Shown here: positions 49,708 to 58,500 of the stretch, in pieces
Layout of the letters: each line of letters starts with the position of its first letter
How positions within the stretch are numbered: the first letter of the stretch is position 1
Origin: Macquaria australasica
Taxonomy: Eukaryota > Chordata > Actinopteri > Centrarchiformes > Percichthyidae
DNA length: 64,000 nt
Reading direction: 5' to 3'
Assembly (NCBI GenBank): GCA_005408345.1
Contig: SEMN01000203.1
Coordinates: 124,001-188,000, forward strand
Translations under genes and position numbers: made by a program
The notes under the pieces: generated by a model
What the model was told of the DNA's origin: nothing
Database searches by the model: none
Seen by the model: the letters and a program-made list of their open reading frames with translations, nothing else

Positions 49708-52700
49708 CTGTGAGGAAACAGTCACACACTTTGTCAATGTTTTTCTAGTTGTGAATGTAATAAAATATATTTTTTCCATTTTAATGTTTGATTTGCTGTA
49801 AAATAAAACCCCACTGTATCACTAGGTGGAGTTGTGTGACTGTTTTTCATTACAGCTGCTGGCAGTGTTAACATGAATAGAACTTGAGAAAACTTCTCTC
49901 ACCTGTAGAATGTTGACGGGCAGGTCAGCAGTGAGCTGAGAGTGGGAGCTGGAGGGCTGAGAGCTCAGCTGGAAAGCCAGGTCGCCATCACTGGCTGGGT
50001 CGTCCTGCATGTGCACACACTTTGATCAGCACGTCTTTCAACAACAGCTACGTCTTATGCCATTATTCAATAAAGTTGGTACCATCCCATTTGGAAAATG
50101 TTTCTCTCAACACAAATCAAAGAACTATTTTAATGTCAGGTGGTGACGCAGTCCAGCTGCGTCAGATCTACACACAGCCTGGGGATCTCACCTGCAGCAG
50201 CTGAATCTGGACATACTGGGCCCCGGTGACGGGGTCACGCAGAGTCAGGCCCCCATTGGCTGCTACAGCTCCTTCAACATAATGAGCCCCAGAGGGAACC
50301 ATTGATGCTGGGGCTGCGGCTGCCTTCGCTCCTTTACTTTTTCTCTGACTCGATCCTGAACTCCCTGCATTGGGCAAAGAGAACACCATCATCACTCACT
50401 GTTGTACTTCAGTCTCTTGTCTGTCTGGTCTGAGTGAGGAACATTCAACAAGAGCCTGACATTGGTCAATGTGTGTCTTACCAGAGGAGGCTGAAGGACC
50501 TCTTTGCTTCTTCTTCTTGGCCAGCTGGATGGCTCTGTAGTCAGTCCTGGCTGAGCCCCCACTCTCCTGACATACAAAATAGGTACACATAAGTTACTAC
50601 ACAAAACCACCAACATTTCCTAAAACCGACCCTTTCATATCATTGAATACAAAACGCAAATGCACATTTCCTTAAAACAAACACCTGTGCTGCACAACCA
50701 CTCACCAGGAAGCTGCTTGGAGACACAGCATTGAGTTCCTGGTCTTTCTGTGGGCTGAAGTTGCTGCTGTGACTGGGGAAAACAAACTGGGTGAGGACTT
50801 TTCCTCCCTCTTGAGGTCCCAGCACCTCCACACAGCCCAGCAGAGGCCCCGCTCCCCCCAGACCACCCACCTCCACCACCTTTGAGGGGGAGGCCAGCAG
50901 CTCGACAACAGGGGCCACCGCCAGGGAGGCTGTGGGCTCCACGCTCAGGGCACTGGAGGAGCTGAATGATTGCTTCAGAGTGGGGTCCACGGAGGCACCA
51001 GCACCCTGCATGGTGAGGGCTGTGAGGGTTCCCAGGGCCTCTGGGGTAACCGTCTGCACATCATCCAGATTGAGAGTGCCCTGCGGAGGCAGGACGTCAC
51101 CCACTGTTCCTTCCAGACCGTGGTGGGGGCTCATGTCAGCACCAGGTGCCAGGATAAGAGGGTCCACAGCTTTGGCCAAGGTGGTGCTAGTGCCGGTACC
51201 GAGTGTGGTGCTGACCGAGGAGGGGTCAATGGTGAGGATGCCTGAGCTGATCAGGGAGAGGTCCATGGTGAAAGTGCCATTAGAACTGCTCCCACCAACA
51301 GGAACTCCCACTCCTATGCCAGCGGTGGGTACAGCGCCTCCAGGCACAGCAGAGAAAAGAGAGCTGAGGTCCAAGTTGGTAAGCTGGTCACCCCCGGTAA
51401 TACTGGGCCCTGCAACTGTTGTTGGAGTGGAGCTGATGAGCTCGCTGCTGGGGGTCAGGGTGGGCGTGGTCTCCATCTGGCTGAGAACATCTGGGGTGGA
51501 GGAGGAGGTTATAGGAGAGTAAATATTACAGCAGAAACGTAGTGGGCTCAATGATTTACGTTCAGTGAAACTGTTTATACCAACAAAAACAAAGACTTTT
51601 TCACCCCTCTGAATATTCCAATGAGATACAATGATCCCAAAGCTAGTAGCATGCACTGACAAAAACGTGTCATTTAGTCATACCAGCCAAACATCTTTGG
51701 AGGAAGTTTATGGTGTATTTTCTGAAATAAAACATTTTTTTGGCACTTTTGTGTCTACAAAGATAAGCTTCCATTCAGACATAAGTGGGCCACCTGTGAG
51801 TTGCACCACTCTATTTAAGGAGGAAGGTGAAGTAGCATTTCATTAAATGCATTACTCTCTAGGTGATGAGCCAACTGTGATGGTTACTAACCAGGACTGA
51901 GGTGGTGGTGTTTGAGCATGTGGCTCTTAAGGCTGCTGCGGGAGGAGAAGTGCTTGGAGCAGTTGGCCACAGGACAGCGGGTCCTCAGGGTGCTGGCGTC
52001 CTGCTTATGCTTCTTGGAGTGGATGTACAGGCTGCTACGTGCTGAGAACTTGGCATTACATCCTGAAGAGCAGACAAACAAATGTTCAAAATGTGAAGAT
52101 AATAGAAGTTAAAATGACTTATTTAACTAAATTGGTGTTCCTTTGTAACTGATCTGTTAGCATGCCCGAGCGGTCAAAGTAGGCAAATAGAGTTAGGTAG
52201 CACTTCAGCACTTACATTTTATTTCACATAGCACCAGTACAACAAAACCACCTTCCAGTCCAGCCATCACCCACAAACTGAGGCCTTATATATGTGTCTT
52301 CCCCCCTAATTTGCTGGAAGATACCATTCCCCAAATTACTGCTACACATATACAATATTTACATAAACCCTTTCCCCCCAAAATATATACACGCTTAATA
52401 AATATTACACACCCAAAATAGCCCTAATAAATACACATACATCTTTTACATACTAAATACCATCCAACAATACACACCAATTCCCCTCTACCCACTTCCC
52501 ACCTGTTGTTATCTTCCCGGAACTAATAAAAGGTGTGCGAGTCCCTGGGGAATTCTTTTGCCCGAACACCATGGGAGACAGAACTGGCAGAGGTAAGTTG
52601 TGCTTGATACATCGTTCAATTTACAGTTCCACTTTAGCCTAGCATAAATTGTACCTTCTATTCCTCCATATGAAAATACATTGGGCTCCTATCGAGTCAT

Positions 52701-55492
52701 ACTAATGCACGTTATTTGCTCGTTCACAGACGAACGACACAGTGGAACAGCCCAGCGTTCCCGCTGTGAAACCCGGCTCAAACCACTGCAACCTACCGAC
52801 AATTAATCAATAAATACCTTTATTGAAATACCGTGTGTGTGTACTTAACCATGTCTTATCACCACTTCATACCTCAATCACCCTTTTACTCTAGTAATAA
52901 TATATACCATTAGCTAGACGTCTTAGTAACGGGGGCTCATCGTTACATGATCAAATAGTCTTATTTGATTTAAAAAACAATAACACGTATAATCGCGGAC
53001 TTGCTCTTAGCAAAAGGTTCCTGTGCGTACCTTCTGCATGGCACTGGAAGGGCTTGGTGCCCAGATGGGTGATACTGTGACCCTTGAGGTGCTCCGCCCG
53101 GGTGAAGGATTTCCCACAACCCTCCTCTGTACACACAAAACGGCGGTCATCATCATGCTTCCTGATGAACACAGAGAAAGAGACGGTGGTCAGTGAGACA
53201 CCCTTAACACAAACTCACACATCATTAGGTAGAACGGGTGGCTGAACAGAAAGATACATTAGAAAAAAAACACCTTCAATTTTAATGGAACTATATCAAA
53301 ACTGAAATTACACTTAATAAGGCAATTGAAACCAAAACCTGACAAATCAAGACAACCTGTTGGTTTTCAACAAACCATACATTTCACCAGTAAAGCAGAA
53401 CTGCAGCCACATGGTGAAGTTTACTAAAACAAAAACAGACACACCACAGACATGCAGTGTCAAAACCTACAAGTGCATCAACACCACTGTGACACTAAAA
53501 CTAAGCTGAATGACTTGTATAATTGACATGGTCTAGTTTTGCAAAACTTGTTGTATTTAATGCAAAATCTGGTGTGTGGACCACAAAACCTGAAAAACTG
53601 AGTAATGCCAAAAGGTGAGCTGTCTAAAGCCAGGATAGCTCTACTCCTTAGTACTTTGACATTTTAATTGACAGTACCTTTTGGCGTTCACTCTGTTTAT
53701 ATCAGGGGAAAGCATCTAAGCACTTACCTTTTATGTCGGAGCAACTTAGACATGCTGGTGAAGGACCAGCCACAGCCCTCCGAGTCACAGACAAATGGCC
53801 TCTCGCCTGGAAACAAGAAATGAGCAGTTTATTTACCAGTGCAATCAGTAACGGGCTAACCTTGGGTTTTAACCCAGGCTTTCTGCTATCACAGAGCCGG
53901 CCCACTATTGTCCCGTGAAACCTATCCTGCTCCAGAGTGGGTTCAGTTTAGAGGATTCAGCCCAGACACAAGGAGCGTTTCCATTCAACTGTCAGGTGAA
54001 TATTAAGCAACTTTTGAAATGTCGCAAAAAAAGAAATGTGAATTGCGCGCGTTTTCAGCAGCTGGTTTGGAGCGAATAAATTAGGCTCGGTGCAAAACGT
54101 AGTTTGGTCAGAAGTTGGTGGTATAGGTTATGCTTTATGCATGCTTGTAATCCTCCAGTAAACAGAGTAGAAGAAGTAGAACCAGAAACAAAACAAGTCG
54201 CCTTGGCCATGTAGCTATGGAGTGAAAATAGTCTCAATATTATTTGTAAATGTGTATTCCATGATTTGTAACTGAAAAACAAGATTTGTAACTGAAAAAA
54301 AAAAAGGTTTGTAACTGGAAAAAAAATTTGTAACTGAAAAACAAGATTTGTAACTGAAAAACAAGATTTGTAAATGTGTATTACATGATTTATAACGATT
54401 TGAAAATATTTTACTTACAGACTTTTAACTTCAGCTTCTCAGATCTGATCCTTTTTGCTTTCAAAAAGCTTCCTGCGCATACAAATGTCTCAGGCAAAAA
54501 GCGGATGCCGGCTGATCAAGCCAGATGAAACCAATCAATTAGCTAAACTTCAGGCATGCCTTAAGGACATAAAGGCCTGGATAACCTGCAATTTTCTGAT
54601 GTTAAACTCAGACAAAACCGAAGTTATTGTACTTGGCCCCGAACACCTTCGAAACACATTATCTAAAGATTTAGTTTCTCTAGATGGGATTGCCCTGGCC
54701 TCCAGCGACACCGTAAGGAATCTTGGAGTTATCTTTGATCAGGATATGTCCTTTAACTCCCATATAAAACAAACTTCAAGAACTGCCTTTTTTCATTTAC
54801 GTAACATTGCAAAAATCAGGCACATCCTATCTCAAAAAGATGCAGAAAAACTAGTCCATGCATTTGTTACGTCTAGGCTGGACTATTGCAACTCTCTATT
54901 ATCAGGCTGCCCCAATAAATCCCTTAAGACTCTCCAGCTGATTCAGAATGCTGCGGCACGTTTACTGACAAGAACCAGAAAAAGAGAACATATTTCTCCA
55001 ATATTAGCTTCTCTACACTGGCTCCCTGTAAAATCCAGAATAGAATTTAAAATCCTTCTCCTCACCTTCAAAGCCCTAAATGGTCAGGCACCATCATATC
55101 TTAAAGAGCTCATAGTACCCTATTACCCCACTAGAGCACTGCGCTCCCAGAATGCAGGGTTCCTTGTGGTTCCTAGAGTCTCTAAAAGTAGAATGGGAGC
55201 CAGAGCCTTCAGCTATCAAGCTCCTCTCCTGTGGAACCAGATCCCAGTTTGTGTACGGGAGGCGGACAACCTCCTCACATTTAAGAGTAGGCTTAAGACT
55301 TTCCTCTTTGATAAAGCTTATAGTAGGGCTGACTCAGGTGACCCCTGAGCCACCCCTTAGTTATGCTGCTATAGGCCTAGACTGCCGGGGGACTTCCTAT
55401 GATGCACTGAGCTCCTTTCTCCTCCTCTTCCTCTCCATCTGTACGCCCTCATATCCCATCAATGCTTGTTATTAATTCATCTTCTTCCCGTA

Positions 55493-55537
<45 letters not shown>

Positions 55538-58500
55538 TTCTGCCTCTGGAGCTGTAGAGTCTGGGTCTGTGGTTGCTGCCGCCTGCTTCCCCCGTGCTCC
55601 TGCTCTGCACCCGCTGCTGCTATTGCTGTTGTTGCTCTTATTATTAGTATTGCTATTATAATGTTGCTCTTAGTGTTGTTTCTGTTGGTGTTAACATCAA
55701 TACCATTACCACAACTATTACTTTACATCTCTATGTGGAACTGTATTGAGCTGCTGTATGTTCTCTTTCCTCCTGCTCTCTCTCTCCCGCCCCCCCTTCA
55801 ACCCAACCGGTCGAGGCAGATGACCGCCCACCCAGAGCCTGGTTCTGGTTCTGGTTCTGCTCGAGGTTTCTACCTGTTAAAGGGAGTTTTTCCTTGCCAC
55901 TGTCGCATAGTGCTGCTCATGGTGGGAACTGTTGGGTCTCTGTAAATATAAAGAGTCGGTCTAGACCTGCTCTATTCGAAAAAGTGCCCTGAGATAACTT
56001 TGTTATGATATGGTGCTATATAAATAAAACTGAATTGAATTGAATTGAATTGAACCTACCCCTAACCACCGAGGGGCGACGCTACGGGAAACACAATTCT
56101 AACAGGAGGGAAACACATTTCGACGGGGGAACGGGCTTCCACACAACACCATTGTAGCGTCGCCCTTCGGTGGTTAGGGGTAGGTTCAGCCGGCATCCGC
56201 TTTTTGCCTGGACTGGCTGTTTTCCCAGCAGAACAACTCTACCACCTAGCAGTAGCTTATTTAAACCATATATGTACATTTATAGGTTACTGTATAGAGT
56301 CTGTGGTTGGTAAATGCATGTGCCCTAACCGAGGGGCGACAAGCTATTCTGTCTATTTAGAAAAATGTCTTTCCCACTTTGAAATTAAACACGAATACGC
56401 TGAAAGACCAGATGTCCCCGTTTTCCACCAGCACTTAAACGCATCATGCATTTACGAATCTGTGGAGCTGGGACCAGCGTTAAAATAGTCTCAAAATCCC
56501 GAAAGCGAAAGTAACCTGATCCGTGCGTAACACGAGACATTTGTATGCGCAGGAAGCTTTTTGAAAGCGAAAAGGATCAGACCTGAGGAGCTGAAGTTAA
56601 AAGTCTGTACGTAAAATATTTTCAAATCGTTTTTTTTCAGTTACAAATCTTGTTTTTCAGTTACAAATCTTGTTTTTCAGTTACAAACCATGGAATACAC
56701 ATTTACAAATAATATTGAGACTATTTTCACTCCATATGTAACCCATCTACGGGAGAAAAATGGAAAGAGGTCCTCAGGAATTTCTTTCTATTGGGCAAGT
56801 TTGAATTGTTCTTTCATGTTAGCTAGTTTATGTTTCACGCTGTCCGGAGACGAAGACAAATTAATGCATAACGGTTCAGCTGAAACAGCTGATGTGTTGG
56901 TCGCGAACGAGTCTAGGAGCCGATTTCTTTTTTTGTAAATGAATAGCCTACAAGACAGGATAATAGGATGAATCTATAAGGTTTGTTAAATACGATCCAG
57001 AAACGTCTCACTTTGGTGAGACTTTTCAAGCGCACATTTAAATTGAGGGAAAAGAAATGCATGATAACGAACAAATAACATTTTTGAACAGTGCAGAAAT
57101 ATTTTTGGTTTCATATTATATCATACAAATTAAACTGAAATACATGTGTCTGTATAGAGTTGTGTAATTATTTACACGCGTAATAGTGTTTGATGTATTT
57201 AAGGTTTTTATACCAAACAATGTAAAATTATGGTATTCTGTAAATTGTAAGGTTTAGTACAATAACATTGAGTAATTTAAGTGATGTATGTGCACGCATA
57301 CCAATCAGAGTTCAAAACATTGCTAAATTTGGCTGAATTATAAAGTGGTACTAAATGAAGAGCCGTTTGGGAGCCGAAAGAGCCGGCTCATATTGCTGAG
57401 CTGTGCCAAATGATCTGGCTAGACAAAAAGAGCCGGAATCACTAGCGGAAACAGCTGATCAGTCATGTGAGTTAAATGAATTTATTTCGGCAAAGGCGTT
57501 TCCATATCCCATTTAGCGCAACAACTCTTTTCCAACGAAGGCAAAAAACACCTATACGCAACTATATTCTTATTTTCCAGACGGTGACTCGTTTTGTAAT
57601 TATAATGTTTTGGAAATGTGCAGCATTAACAGCTGCTCTCATCTGATATGAGTGAACAGAGAGCAACGCATCCACAGCATCATGTGACTGAGGGATGACT
57701 TATTATTTAAGAAAACAGCCTCAAACATCTTTGTGGCCTGAATACTCACTATTGTAACATTTAAAAAACAAAAACAGGTTCAATCAGAGCCATTGTTGAC
57801 TGCCCCCTTTACCTTTAGGTCCAGCTACCACTGGGGGTAAGTTATAACAATATTATTGACTGTCTAATCTAGAATCAGCTTACCAGTGTGACTTCTCATG
57901 TGGATTTTGAGACGACAGGCCTTGTCGTATGTCTTGTCGCAGCCTGGGTAGGTGCAGGTGAAGTGGCCCGTTTCCCTGAAGTGCGTGCGATTGTGGGAGA
58001 ACAGGGCACTGAAGGTGATGAAGGTTTTCTCACAGCCTGCACAGGACAGAGGGGAACATGAAGACAATGGTAGACTGAAAAGTCCATTTTGTACCATAAG
58101 CTGTACCATAACTGCAACAATGGGATTTTAAAGATGAAGTTTTCTTAAATAAAGTCTGGGAAAAGTTCTTAAGTGTAGATCAAATGGGTTTCCTAAACAG
58201 CAGCCGCTAAAGGCTCAGTCTAGAGAAAATTAGGCTCCTTACCATAAAATCTTTTGCCTCGCTCATCTCTTTGGAATAAAGCATCAGACTGATGGAGAAG
58301 GGAAACATGACTGTGGTTTGTACTGTTTACTTGCATCACCTTACACATTAGCTGCTCCAAATGCTTTGGACCTCACTTTCCAGAGCCACATTAACAGCAT
58401 TGTTAAAAGTGTTTATCATTTAAGAAATATTGCAAAGGTAAGGAGCTTTCTATCCTGGGAGGACGCTGAGAAACTCGCCCATGCTTTTACTTCCAGTCGG

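Larger units (their letters stand above)
52063..53030 (-). other. zxdc: ZXDC intron 4
   Basis: 968-bp intron, of which 793 bp are a solo LTR (52155-52947). Without it the intron would be about 170 bp, in keeping with the short introns 6 to 9. Confidence 0.85.
54515..56052 (+). mobile_element. L2/CR1-type LINE, 5'-truncated copy, nested in the foldback element
   Basis: 1.54 kb with the C-terminal part of the reverse transcriptase ORF, a 3' UTR with a TC microsatellite, and the 3' end GCGCTATATAAATAAAACTGAATTG-like region with a (TGAAT)n tail. The start at 54515 corresponds to 25345 in the copy in KLF15 intron 2. It splits the inner hairpin arm of the host element; the split point shows only TGA shared at both sides. 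By eye it differs from the other copy at about 1-2 percent of positions. Confidence 0.85.
54217..56735. mobile_element. Foldback DNA element with long inverted repeats, interrupted by an L2 LINE
   Basis: The outer arms 54217-54490 and 56535-56735 are inverted copies beginning ATGGAGTGAAAATAGTCTC. Inside them each arm has tandem copies of the 20-mer ATTTGTAACTGAAAAACAAG (about five on the left, three on the right). An inner pair, 54491-54515 plus 56053-56085 against 56154-56210, forms a 58-bp hairpin arm around a 68-bp loop. The flanks ATGTAGCT (54209-54216) and ATGTAACC (56736-56743) match at 6 of 8 positions, as expected for an old hAT-type 8-bp duplication. The right arm has 324 bp (56211-56534) that are missing from the left arm. 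No transposase is encoded, so it is non-autonomous. Confidence 0.7.
53807..57883 (-). other. zxdc: ZXDC intron 2 (4.1 kb, filled with mobile elements)
   Basis: Holds the foldback element with nested L2 (54217-56735) and a hAT-like MITE (56887-57444), which together make up three quarters of the intron. The flanks 53950-54130 and 57470-57590 contain GCGTTTCCAT motifs that recall further fish MITE ends, but I could not pair them. Confidence 0.85.

Noticed and set aside
50932..51522. 196-codon plus-strand ORF
   Set aside because: Antisense shadow of ZXDC exon 6, low complexity, no recognisable domain.
52155..52175. tRNA-like A box (GCCCGAGCGGTC) suggesting a tRNA gene or SINE
   Set aside because: No B box or cloverleaf follows, and the stretch is the first bases of a clearly bounded LTR.
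54263..54370. CRISPR-like array
   Set aside because: The 20-mers are direct tandem copies without unique spacers, lie in a vertebrate intron and have an inverted counterpart in the other arm of the foldback element.
55466..55945. 159-codon ORF after the L2 reverse transcriptase
   Set aside because: Translation of the TC tract and 3' UTR of the LINE; not a second protein.
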